From contig JAVEEJ010000173.1 in assembly GCA_030840515.1 (NCBI GenBank), positions 1-13,657 of the forward strand: 13,657 nt of DNA, read 5' to 3'. The position numbers and the translations under genes were made by a program. Shown one piece after another: positions 1-6,156 of this stretch; position 1 is the stretch's first letter, and each line of letters opens with the position of its first letter. Source of the stretch: Frankiaceae bacterium. Its GTDB lineage: Bacteria > Actinomycetota > Actinomycetes > JAVEEJ01. The notes under the pieces were generated by a model. It saw only the letters and a list, made by a program, of their open reading frames with translations. It was not told where the DNA came from and ran no database searches.

Positions 1-648
1 CTTCGCCGTGGTCTTCTTGGCGGGCGCCTTCTTCGCTGTCGCCTTGCTGGCACTGGCCTTGGTAGCGCCGGTCTTGCTGGCGCTGGTCTTGCTGGCGCTG
101 GTCTTGGTGGCGCCGCTCTTGGCTGTCGCCTTCTTCGCGGGTGCCTTCGTCGCGGCCGTGGCCTTGCTGGCTGCCGACTTCGCAGGGGCCGCCTTCTTGG
201 TCGCGGCGCTCTTGGCCGGAGCCGCCTTGGTGGCGGCCTTCTTCGCAGCCGTGGTCTTGCTGGCCGTCGTCCTCGCCGGCGTACCCGTAGCCGCCTTGCG
301 CGCGGGGGCCTTCCTGGCGGCCGCGGCCGTCCCCGCCCCGCTCGCCGACTTCGTCAGCGTCACGCCCGGCTCGCTCTCGGTCGCGTCGTCCATGGCGACG
401 ACGGCGGGCACGGTCGGCGTCCTGACGGTGCGCACCTCGTCGCTGGTGTCGTCGACGCCGCCGGGGGCTGCCGCGGAGTCGAGCGCCGGGGTCTCGTTCC
501 GGCGCTGGTAGACGCCGATCGCGAGGAACACCGCTGACAGCAAGCTGACTGCGATGGACGCCCAGACCAGCTTCAATCCGCTGGCGGCGAGACCGCCGAT
601 GAGAAGCGCGATGGCAACGAGGACCAGGCCGCCGCTGATGACGATCAC
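1..648 (-). CDS. Unrecognised small membrane protein with a lysine-pentad (histone H1-like) tail, C-terminus cut by window edge
   Basis: I do not recognise a named family. The visible 216 residues begin at a GTG at 648, chosen because GGAG (657-654) lies 5 bases upstream and the first residues then open a membrane helix. The frame stays open upstream to another GTG at 717, a less likely start. Residues about 2-21 and 27-46 are two hydrophobic segments, followed by a basic YQRR, which suggests a membrane hairpin with the rest probably cytoplasmic by the positive-inside rule. Residues about 50-98 are an acidic, Pro/Ala/Thr-rich linker. From about 100 to the window edge the chain is almost only Ala, Lys, Thr, Ser, Pro and Gly, with Lys about every fifth residue, as in bacterial histone H1-like tails. 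The gene follows divIVA after 130 bases. In M. tuberculosis the gene after wag31 is also a small membrane protein (Rv2144c), but homology is not established. DNA binding is inference only. The stop codon and any C-terminal domain lie outside. Confidence 0.75.
   Translation of the reverse strand, partial: MIVISGGLVLVAIALLIGGLAASGLKLVWASIAVSLLSAVFLAIGVYQRRNETPALDSAAAPGGVDDTSDEVRTVRTPTVPAVVAMDDATESEPGVTLTKSASGAGTAAAARKAPARKAATGTPARTTASKTTAAKKAATKAAPAKSAATKKAAPAKSAASKATAATKAPAKKATAKSGATKTSASKTSASKTGATKASASKATAKKAPAKKTTAK
11..250 (-). repeat. 15-base periodic repeat coding the lysine pentads
   Basis: The coding sequence of the lysine-rich tail has a 15-base period, about 16 units. The unit at 71-85 and the unit at 86-100 are identical on the plus strand (gtcttgctggcgctg). 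Units at 41-55, 56-70 and 101-115 differ at a few bases. Each unit has an AAG lysine codon, in the same place in the 11-125 and 161-205 blocks and displaced in a few others, so the protein reads as pentads such as KTSAS, KTGAT and KASAS. The two identical adjacent copies suggest recent expansion by slippage or unequal crossover. Such a tract should vary in length between close relatives. Confidence 0.8.
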
Positions 649-739
649 GAGGACTCCACTGTCGGGGTGTAGGGGTTGACGAGGCTGTCGGTGCTCAGGG
701 TCGTGCCGGAAGAGCACCGCCTCGACCTGAGGCCCGCGC

Positions 740-745
740 ATCCTA
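740..745 (-). promoter_or_regulatory. Possible -10 element for the lysine-tail gene
   Basis: The gap of 130 bases between the divIVA stop and the next gene contains TAGGAT on the minus strand, which fits the TAnnnT -10 pattern of housekeeping sigma factors. No good -35 hexamer lies 16-18 bases upstream. It would give a leader of about 85 bases. The gap itself suggests that the gene can be transcribed separately from divIVA, but this site is weak evidence. Confidence 0.2.
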
Positions 746-778
746 GCGAGGTCACGCGCCGAGGCCGGTGCAGGGCGA

Positions 779-1666
779 TCACATCGGGCGCGGCGGGATC
801 TCCGGGCCTTCGTCCACCTCGACCGCATCCGCGTCCCGAGGCGGTCCTGACGGCGCTCCCGTGGGGGCCACCGGCGGGGCCGGGGTGAACGGGCTGGCCG
901 GTCGCGGCGGCGCCGGGGCGAGGCCCGGCGTCGGGGCTGCCGGAGGCGCCGCAGCCGGCGTAGCGGCGGATGGGGCGGTGGCCGGTGGCGCCGGCGCGAA
1001 CGGGCTGCCGCCCGCGGCTGCCGGGGCAGACGCGGCCCCGCCCGGTCGCGGCGGAGCCGGCGGCGCGGCCGTCACGGGTGCGGCCGGTGCCGGCGCTGCC
1101 GGCGTCGGACCGCCTTCGCCCGCGCCACGCGCCGACAGGTCGCGCAGCTGGCCTTCGAGGTAGGCCTTGAGCCGGGTCCGGTACTCGCGCTCGAAGGCAC
1201 GCAGGTCCTCGACCTGCGACTCGAGCTGGCGACGCTGGGCCTCGATCTCGGCCAGCGCGTTCACGGAACGCTGGCGTGCCTCCGCTTCGAGTGCGGCCGC
1301 GCGGGTGCGCGCTTCGGCCACCATCTGCTCGGCCTCGCGGCGGGCCTCGGCCACCGCTTCGTCGGCTGTGCGCTGGGCCAGCAGCAGCGTCCTGAGCGCC
1401 GCCTCCTGTCCGTCGCCCGCAGGCGCCGCCTCGGCCGGACCGGCAGCGGTTGCCGCGGGCGCTGCGGCAGGGGCCTCAGCCGGGGCGGGAGCACCGGCCC
1501 GCGCAGCGGAGACCTGCTGACGCAGGTCGGCGTTCTCCTTGAGCAGCCTGATCAGCTCGGTCTCCACCTCCTCCAGGAAGGCGTCGACCTCGTCCTCGTC
1601 ATAGCCGCGTCCGAAGCGCGTCGAGGTGAACTGCTTGGACTTGACGTCGTCCGGGGTGAGAGTCAC
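779..1666 (-). CDS. divIVA: DivIVA/Wag31 polar growth and septum-site scaffold protein
   Basis: This 295-residue coiled-coil protein marks curved membrane at poles and septa and, in actinobacteria, directs polar wall growth. Residues 1-50 are the DivIVA N-terminal domain: MTLTPDDV, then RFGRGYDEDEVDAFLEEVE, closely matching Wag31, with the membrane-contacting F/R segment around residues 18-20. Residues about 56-85 form an Ala/Pro-rich linker. Residues about 86-178 are a heptad-like Glu/Arg/Ala coiled coil. Residues about 183-295 are disordered, Ala/Pro-rich, with two copies of SPF(A/T)PAPP (221-228 and 258-265). The start is a GTG at 1666, placed by the family N-terminus because no strong ribosome site precedes it. 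It starts 34 bases after yggT. In Mycobacterium Wag31 is phosphorylated by PknA in the linker region; the Ala/Pro linker here differs, so such control cannot be assumed. The symbol wag31 would fit equally. Confidence 0.95.
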   Translation of the reverse strand: MTLTPDDVKSKQFTSTRFGRGYDEDEVDAFLEEVETELIRLLKENADLRQQVSAARAGAPAPAEAPAAAPAATAAGPAEAAPAGDGQEAALRTLLLAQRTADEAVAEARREAEQMVAEARTRAAALEAEARQRSVNALAEIEAQRRQLESQVEDLRAFEREYRTRLKAYLEGQLRDLSARGAGEGGPTPAAPAPAAPVTAAPPAPPRPGGAASAPAAAGGSPFAPAPPATAPSAATPAAAPPAAPTPGLAPAPPRPASPFTPAPPVAPTGAPSGPPRDADAVEVDEGPEIPPRPM

Positions 1667-1700
1667 GGAGAAGCACCTGTCTATCGAGGAAGCGGAGGAC

Positions 1701-1985
1701 CTAGAGACCGGCGGCCACGCTAGCGAGGATCTGCACGACGATGATCACCACGAGGAAGCCGAGGTCAAGAGAGAAGTTAGCCACTCGCAGCGGCGGCAAC
1801 ACCCGCCGGACCGCGCGCAGCGGTGGGTCGGTGACGGTGTAGGTGAGCTCCAGCGCTGCCGCGAGCAACCCGCTCGGGCGGAAGGAGCGGGCGAACATGA
1901 ACACGTACTCCATGATCAGGCGGAAGATCAGAAGCACGAAGTAGATCTGGAGCAGCAGGGCCAGAACCTGCCCGACGTTGTGCAT
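1701..1985 (-). CDS. yggT: YggT/YlmG family membrane protein
   Basis: A 94-residue protein of the YggT family (YlmG in Bacillus). It has two hydrophobic segments at residues about 7-30 and 70-92, separated by a loop with the family-typical TDPPLRAVRRVLPPLR stretch (compare TDP..RP.R...P). The family lies next to sepF and divIVA in most Gram-positive bacteria; its biochemical role is not settled, with links to division and envelope assembly. The ATG start overlaps the sepF stop by one base (TGATG), so translation is probably coupled. Length is normal and nothing is missing. Confidence 0.93.
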   Translation of the reverse strand: MHNVGQVLALLLQIYFVLLIFRLIMEYVFMFARSFRPSGLLAAALELTYTVTDPPLRAVRRVLPPLRVANFSLDLGFLVVIIVVQILASVAAGL

Positions 1986-2449
1986 CAGCTCTGGTTGAAG
2001 AAGCCGCCCTCGGCGATCCGCTGCTTGTCCTCGGCGGTCACCTCGACGTTGTTGGGTGAGAGCAGGAAGACCTTCTGCGTCACCCGCTCGATCGACCCTC
2101 GAAGACCGAAGACCAGGCCCGCGGCGAAGTCGACGAGCCGCTTGGCGTCAGTGTCGTCCATCTCGGTCAGGTTCATGATCACCGGTGTGCCATCGCGGTA
2201 GTGCTCGCCGATGGTGCGCGCCTCGTTGTAGGTGCGCGGGTGAAGCGTGGTGATCCGGTAGCCCTCGACGACCGGAGGGGCCGGCGCAGGCGCGGGCCGC
2301 AGCGGCGCCACCGCCGCTCCGGTGCGGGTGGTCGGGGCGACGTGGGTGGGCTGCACTGCCTCGTCGTAGCCCTCGTCGTACTCGTCGTAGTGGTCCTCGT
2401 CCTCGACCAGGCCGAGGTAGACCGCCATCTTGCGCATCGCGCCGGCCAT
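1985..2449 (-). CDS. sepF: SepF, FtsZ-ring membrane anchor and cell division protein
   Basis: SepF binds the C-terminal peptide of FtsZ and tethers the Z-ring to the membrane. In actinobacteria, which lack FtsA, it is the essential anchor. The 154 residues show a short N-terminal amphipathic segment (MAGAMRKMAVYLGLVED, about 1-17) for membrane binding, then an acidic, tyrosine-rich stretch (18-30). A Pro/Ala-rich linker follows (about 35-60), then the SepF core from about 63: the Thr/Leu-His-Pro-Arg-Tyr strand, GTPVIMNLTEMD, ADD/DAKRLVDFAAGLVFGL and VFLLSP-NVEV near the end. The ATG at 2449 has GGAGGG about 10 bases upstream. It is the first gene after a 98-base gap and overlaps yggT by one base. 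Confidence 0.96.
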   Translation of the reverse strand: MAGAMRKMAVYLGLVEDEDHYDEYDEGYDEAVQPTHVAPTTRTGAAVAPLRPAPAPAPPVVEGYRITTLHPRTYNEARTIGEHYRDGTPVIMNLTEMDDTDAKRLVDFAAGLVFGLRGSIERVTQKVFLLSPNNVEVTAEDKQRIAEGGFFNQS

Positions 2450-2470
2450 GCCTGCTCACCCTCCGAAGAC

Positions 2471-2495
2471 CCAGTGTTGCTCAGACCAGTGTTGC
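2471..2495. repeat. Tandem 10-base direct repeat upstream of sepF
   Basis: On the plus strand ccagtgttgc occurs at 2471-2480 and again at 2486-2495, a 15-base period, with a degraded third copy near 2502-2511 (tcagtgctgt, 7 of 10 matching). The repeat lies 22-46 bases before the sepF ATG, in the 98-base gap after yggS. Two direct copies at this spacing could be an operator or chance duplication; I cannot tell which. A loose -10 match on the minus strand (TAGTGT, 2529-2524) lies just upstream. Confidence 0.5.
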
Positions 2496-2547
2496 CGTGG
2501 ATCAGTGCTGTGGACTCGGCCGGACACTACCGGACGACGGGCGGCAT

Positions 2548-3240
2548 TTAGTGGAACGCCGTGCCGAGCAACGCCGTGCCGATTCGCACATGTGTCGCGC
2601 CGGCGCTGACGGCCGCCTCCAGGTCGGCGCTCATCCCGGCCGAGAGCATGGTCGCCTCCGGGTGCGCGGCCAGGAAAGGCTCCCGGATGGCCCGCAACCG
2701 GGCAAAAGCGGCGGCGGGATCGGCGCCCAGCGGAGCGACCGCCATCAGGCCCAGCAGGTCGAGGGCGCCCGCCGCGACGACTGCCTCCGCGAGAGCGGGC
2801 AGGTCACGTTCCAGCACCCCGCCGCGGTCCGGGTCGCCGTCCAGGGAGACCTGCACGCCGACCGCGAGGCGCCTTTCGATGCGTTGCGCCTCTGCATCGA
2901 GGGCGTGCACGAGCGCGAGTCGGTCCACGGACTCCACCACGTCGGCCCAGTGGGCCACCGACCTGGCCTTGTTGGTCTGCAGCCGGCCGACCATGTGCCA
3001 GCACAGCTCCCCCTGGACGTCGGCGCGCTTGGGCGCGGCCTCCTGGTCGCGGCTCTCCCCCACCTCGCTGACCCCCAGCTCGGCCAACAACGCGACGTCC
3101 GAGGCCGGGTGGCCCTTCGTGATCGCCACCAGCGTCAGCTCCGACGGCGCGCGGCCCGCGGCCCGCGCAGCATCGGCGATGCGCCCGCGCACCGCGGCGA
3201 GGTTGTCCGCCAGCTCGGTGCGGCGGTCGCTGCCCATCAC
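2548..3240 (-). CDS. yggS: YggS family pyridoxal phosphate homeostasis protein
   Basis: This PLP-binding TIM-barrel protein (YggS/YlmE/PROSC) controls free pyridoxal 5'-phosphate and has no known enzyme activity. Lys42 in LVAITKGHP is the expected Schiff-base lysine. Other family signatures are GESRDQEA (60-67), WHMVGRLQTNK (81-91, usual WHfIGhLQsNK), LLGLMAVAPLG and the phosphate-binding end LSAGMSADLEAAV...GATHVRIGTALLG. Length is about 230 residues, normal. The start is either the GTG at 3240, which gives a four-base GTGA overlap with the pgeF stop, or the ATG at 3237, which gives a one-base overlap. Both are next to each other, so the product differs by one residue. Its place in the division cluster is conserved in Gram-positive bacteria. 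Confidence 0.95.
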   Translation of the reverse strand: MMGSDRRTELADNLAAVRGRIADAARAAGRAPSELTLVAITKGHPASDVALLAELGVSEVGESRDQEAAPKRADVQGELCWHMVGRLQTNKARSVAHWADVVESVDRLALVHALDAEAQRIERRLAVGVQVSLDGDPDRGGVLERDLPALAEAVVAAGALDLLGLMAVAPLGADPAAAFARLRAIREPFLAAHPEATMLSAGMSADLEAAVSAGATHVRIGTALLGTAFH

Positions 3241-3923
3241 CCGAGCATCGCGTAGGCGGCCTGCCGTCCGGTCACGCCGTCGCGGCGGTGCGAGAACAGG
3301 TGCGGGGACTCGGCGGTGCAGGTCGGACTGACCTGCGTGGCGATGCCAAGCCCCTCCAGTTGGCGCGCCAAGCCCGCTCGCAGGTCCAGTCCCGGCGTGC
3401 CGCCGCGGGTGCTGCAGGCGCTTCCGGGCAGGTCCGTGTCCACCTCGTGCTGCATCTGGGCCGGCACCTCGTAGCAGTCGCCGCAGATGGCCGGCCCGAG
3501 GTTCGCGTCGATCGCCGTGGCCCCGAGCTCGCGCATGGCCTCGACGGTGCGCAGGACGACGCCCGCCGCTGCTCCGCGTCGCCCGGCGTGCGCAACCCCG
3601 ACGACGTCGTCGCCGAGGAGCACGACAGGGACGCAGTCGGCGACGAGTACGGCGAGCACCAGGCCCGGCGACGCGGTGACGAGCGCATCCGCCACCGGCG
3701 GCTCATTGCGCGGCCCGTCCACGACCGCAACAGCGGCGCCGTGCACCTGGTCCATCCACACGACGCGGTCCGACGCGACACCGCGACGGTCAGCAAAGCG
3801 CCGACGGTTCTCTGCCACGGCCTCGGCGAGGTCGCCCACGTGCGTGGCGAGGTTCGCCTCGGCGTAGGGACCGCCACTGACGCCGCTGGAGCGACGATGG
3901 GTGAACCCGTAGACGCCGCTCAC
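3237..3923 (-). CDS. pgeF: PgeF/YfiH multicopper-like (laccase-domain) protein, peptidoglycan editing factor
   Basis: Members of this family (YfiH, YlmD) remove wrongly built UDP-MurNAc-L-Ser precursors, and some have purine nucleoside activities. The 228 residues show WMDQVHGAAV (56-65), ADALVTASPGLVLAVLVADCVPV, GVAHAGRRG (109-117), GPAICGDCYEV (143-153) and the end CTAESPHLFSHRRDGVTGRQAAYAML. The expected zinc-site residues are His61, Cys97 and His112, all present. The usual HAGWRG motif reads HAGRRG, with Arg115 in place of Trp. The start is a GTG at 3923, 31 bases after the ftsZ stop; no strong ribosome site is visible, so it rests on the family N-terminus (compare VYGFTHR). The stop overlaps yggS. 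Confidence 0.93.
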   Translation of the reverse strand: MSGVYGFTHRRSSGVSGGPYAEANLATHVGDLAEAVAENRRRFADRRGVASDRVVWMDQVHGAAVAVVDGPRNEPPVADALVTASPGLVLAVLVADCVPVVLLGDDVVGVAHAGRRGAAAGVVLRTVEAMRELGATAIDANLGPAICGDCYEVPAQMQHEVDTDLPGSACSTRGGTPGLDLRAGLARQLEGLGIATQVSPTCTAESPHLFSHRRDGVTGRQAAYAMLG

Positions 3924-3954
3924 GGCAGGGTCTGCGGCGCTGAGTCTGCTGAGC

Positions 3955-5112
3955 TCACTTCAGGAAGTCGGGCACGTCCAGGTCGTCGGAGTCCTCGAAG
4001 ACGATGGTCCGCCGCGACGGCTCCGCGGCACGCCGGGGTGCGGGCTCGGCCTCGCGCGCGGACTGGCGCACGGCGGCGGGCTCGCGATCCACCAGGTCGA
4101 GCTCGATGTCCTCCTCGACCTCGGGGGTCGCCGAGCGTCGGGCCTCCACCTTGCGTGCCTTGGGCAGCCCACCGTCGAAGCCGGCTGCGATCACGGTGAC
4201 CCGCACCTCGTCGCCCAGGGCATCGTCGATGACAGCACCGAAGATGATGTTCGCGTCGGGGTGAGCGGCGTCGGCGACGAGTCGAGCGGCCTCGTTGATC
4301 TCGAAGAGTCCGAGATCGCTGCCGCCGGCGATGGAGAGCAGGACGCCGTGCGCGCCGTCGATGCTCGCCTCGAGCAGCGGGCTCGAGATCGCCATCTCGG
4401 CCGCTGCGATGGCGCGGTCGTCACCGCGCGACGAGCCGATGCCCATCAGCGCGCTTCCGGCGCCGTTCATGACGCTCTTCACATCGGCGAAGTCGAGGTT
4501 GATCAGACCCGGCGTCGTGATGAGGTCGGTGATGCCGGAGACACCCTGCAGCAGCACCTGGTCCGCGGAGCGGAACGCGTCGAGCACCGAGATGTTGCGG
4601 TCGCTGATGGACAGCAGCCGGTCGTTGGGGATGACGATGAGGGTGTCGCACTCGGAGCGCAGTCCCTCGATGCCGACCTCGGCCTGGCCCGCGCGTCGAC
4701 GACCCTCGAAGCCGAAGGGGCGGGTCACCACGCCGATCGTGAGGGCACCGAGCGAGCGGGCGATGCTGGCGACGACGGGTGCCCCGCCCGTGCCGGTGCC
4801 GCCGCCCTCGCCGGCGGTCACGAACACCATGTCCGCGCCCTTGAGGACTTCCTCGATCTCCTCGCGGTGGTCCTCGGCTGCTCGCCTTCCGACGTCCGGG
4901 TCGGCGCCGGCACCGAGACCACGCGTGAGCTCGCGGCCGACGTCGAGCTTGACGTCCGCGTCGCTCATCAGCAGCGCCTGCGCGTCGGTGTTGATCGCGA
5001 TGAACTCGACGCCCTTGAGGCCGACCTCGATCATCCGGTTGATGGCGTTGACGCCACCACCGCCGATGCCCACGACCTTGATGACTGCCAGGTAGTTCTG
5101 CGGAGCTGCCAC
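3955..5112 (-). CDS. ftsZ: FtsZ, tubulin-like cell division GTPase
   Basis: FtsZ polymerises with GTP into the ring that organises septation. The 385 residues align over almost the whole length with the mycobacterial protein as I remember it. NYLAVIKVVGIGGGG (6-20) begins the GTPase domain, GGGTGTGG (103-110) is the tubulin signature loop, and NLDFADVK (205-212) is the T7 loop with catalytic Asp207 and Asp210. After about residue 316 comes an acidic, basic and proline-mixed linker. It ends in the conserved C-terminal peptide DDLDVPDFLK (376-385), which SepF binds. The frame is open upstream, but the GTG at 5112 is chosen because the family N-terminus (AAPQNYLAV) begins there and AGGAGAGGA sits 9 bases upstream. 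It has its own 312-base leader after ftsQ. There is nothing abnormal in the catalytic residues. Confidence 0.98.
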   Translation of the reverse strand: MAAPQNYLAVIKVVGIGGGGVNAINRMIEVGLKGVEFIAINTDAQALLMSDADVKLDVGRELTRGLGAGADPDVGRRAAEDHREEIEEVLKGADMVFVTAGEGGGTGTGGAPVVASIARSLGALTIGVVTRPFGFEGRRRAGQAEVGIEGLRSECDTLIVIPNDRLLSISDRNISVLDAFRSADQVLLQGVSGITDLITTPGLINLDFADVKSVMNGAGSALMGIGSSRGDDRAIAAAEMAISSPLLEASIDGAHGVLLSIAGGSDLGLFEINEAARLVADAAHPDANIIFGAVIDDALGDEVRVTVIAAGFDGGLPKARKVEARRSATPEVEEDIELDLVDREPAAVRQSAREAEPAPRRAAEPSRRTIVFEDSDDLDVPDFLK

Positions 5113-5121
5113 GCCGGAGGG

Positions 5122-5130
5122 TCCTCTCCT
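5122..5130 (-). promoter_or_regulatory. Ribosome binding site fixing the ftsZ GTG start
   Basis: AGGAGAGGA on the minus strand is a strong Shine-Dalgarno sequence. It lies 9 bases before GTG at 5112. It supports this start over the longer open frame that reaches into the leader. Confidence 0.7.
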
Positions 5131-5180
5131 CGCCGGTCGGACGTGCGCGAATGACGCGCACGCGGTGCTGCTGAGCTCTG

Positions 5181-5216
5181 CCGGTCGAGGACCGGTGACG
5201 GGGAAGGCGTCACCGG
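5181..5216 (-). promoter_or_regulatory. Two mutually exclusive hairpins in the ftsZ leader
   Basis: Hairpin A (5192-5216) has a perfect 9-base stem, CCGGTGACG/CGTCACCGG, with a 7-base loop. Hairpin B (5181-5195) has a perfect 5-base stem, CCGGT/ACCGG, with a 5-base loop. They share 5192-5195, so only one can form at a time. They lie about 70-105 bases before the ftsZ start. No U-run follows either, so they are not classic intrinsic terminators. A role as attenuator, RNA-stability element or protein-binding site is inference. Confidence 0.45.
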
Positions 5217-5290
5217 GTGGCCGGCCGGGCGGAACCGCCCTCACCCTCAAGTTGACGGTTAACGTTATGTCAGCCTGTGAGATGGCCGGA

Positions 5291-5319
5291 ACCGTAGGCA
5301 CCTGCGGGGTTCGGGTCAA
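5291..5319 (-). promoter_or_regulatory. Putative ftsZ promoter
   Basis: On the minus strand TTGACC (5319-5314) is followed after exactly 17 bases by TACGGT (5296-5291). This is close to the housekeeping -35 consensus TTGACa and fits the TAnnnT -10 pattern. Transcription would start near 5284, giving a leader of about 170 bases that contains the dyad and the hairpins. In a GC-rich genome this spacing and match are notable but not proof. Confidence 0.45.
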
Positions 5320-5424
5320 GCCGGGTCGGCAAGGTTGTGCTGGCCGCGCGTGTCCTCACCCTCGACGTGAAGATGACGTGCAGCCGATCGTCGGCGTCAT
5401 GCCACGGGCCACGACCCGGAGGGC

Positions 5425-6156
5425 TTAGCGGGTGGTGACGACGCTCGGCGAGCTGACGTCGTACACGTGCGCTCGGCGGTGCACCAGCGTCGCGAGGATC
5501 CGGGCCTTCTCGGCCGAGCGCTCGGCCGATCCCCAGACCACGGTGGCTCCCGAGCTGAGCCACAGCCGCACGCTGTCAGCCGAGGAGGCCTCGACCCGCG
5601 TCACGGTGGACAGCAGCGGGGCGGGGAGCGCCGCCAGCACCTGCGCGGCACTGCGTGCGGCTTCCGCACTGCGCTCTCCTGGGGCAGGGAGCTTGACCTC
5701 GCGCAGCGCCTTCGGTCGCGGGCCCGCCGGGCCGAACTCCACCCCCTGCGAGTCCACGAGCCACCACCCGTCGGCTCGGTGCACGGTGGCGATCGGTGTG
5801 CGCTCCACGACGCGGATGCTCACCGTCGACGGCCAGCGCCGGCTGACCTGGACGGAGCGCACCCCGGAGAGCTGCTCCACCCGGTGACGCAGCTCGGTGG
5901 TGTCCAGCGTCAGCAGGGCCTGGCCCTTGACGGGCCCGAGGGCAGCGACCACCTGCGCGCTCTGCATCCGGTGTGCGCCGTGCACCGTCACTGCACGCAC
6001 GGAGAAGACACCCGAGGCGAGCACGACCCATCCGAGGGCAGCGACGGCGATCGCGCCGACAAGGACACCGACCAGCGGCCGGATCGCCTGCAGCCGCGCA
6101 GCTTTGGCTCTCGCGGCGAAGCGCTGGCGCGAGCTGCGCGGAGTCCGGCGGCTCAC
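5425..6156 (-). CDS. ftsQ: FtsQ, divisome membrane protein with POTRA domain
   Basis: FtsQ (DivIB type) is a bitopic divisome protein that bridges early and late components. The 243 residues show a basic cytoplasmic tail (1-26, SRRTPRSSRQRFAARAK), one membrane segment (about 27-48), a POTRA domain from FSVRAVTVHG to VVERTPIA (about 51-123) and the beta domain, ending in YDVSSPSVVTTR, close to the usual actinobacterial end. The GTG at 6156 is chosen because it forms a GTGA overlap with the murC stop. The stop is TAA, then the 312-base gap to ftsZ. Confidence 0.94.
   Translation of the reverse strand: MSRRTPRSSRQRFAARAKAARLQAIRPLVGVLVGAIAVAALGWVVLASGVFSVRAVTVHGAHRMQSAQVVAALGPVKGQALLTLDTTELRHRVEQLSGVRSVQVSRRWPSTVSIRVVERTPIATVHRADGWWLVDSQGVEFGPAGPRPKALREVKLPAPGERSAEAARSAAQVLAALPAPLLSTVTRVEASSADSVRLWLSSGATVVWGSAERSAEKARILATLVHRRAHVYDVSSPSVVTTR

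Larger units (their letters stand above)
5113..5424 (-). other. 312-base non-coding leader between ftsQ and ftsZ
   Basis: No credible gene lies here on either strand. From upstream to downstream on the minus strand it holds a plausible promoter (5319-5291), an AT-rich imperfect dyad around TAACGTTA (5253-5272 on the plus strand, TGAC...GTCA), two overlapping hairpins (5216-5181) and the ftsZ ribosome site. It is the largest gap in the cluster here, and ftsZ is known to have its own promoters in other actinobacteria, so it is the natural place for separate control of FtsZ amount. Confidence 0.75.

Noticed and set aside
8..511. Plus-strand frame coding an apparently very hydrophobic Ala/Leu/Val repeat protein
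   Set aside because: It is the exact antisense of the AAG/GCC lysine-pentad tract, which explains the hydrophobic codons; the minus-strand frame has a ribosome site and a sensible architecture.
719..733. Small hairpin after divIVA (GCCTC/GAGGC, 5-base stem)
   Set aside because: The stem is short, and no U-run follows, so I do not call it a terminator.
2524..2529. TAGTGT as a -10 for sepF
   Set aside because: It fits TAnnnT but has no -35 at 16-18 bases, so it is too weak to list as a separate promoter.
5350..5354. GACAC on the minus strand upstream of the ftsZ promoter, the core of WhiA binding sites
   Set aside because: A single five-base match is expected by chance in a region this long; no second copy supports it.
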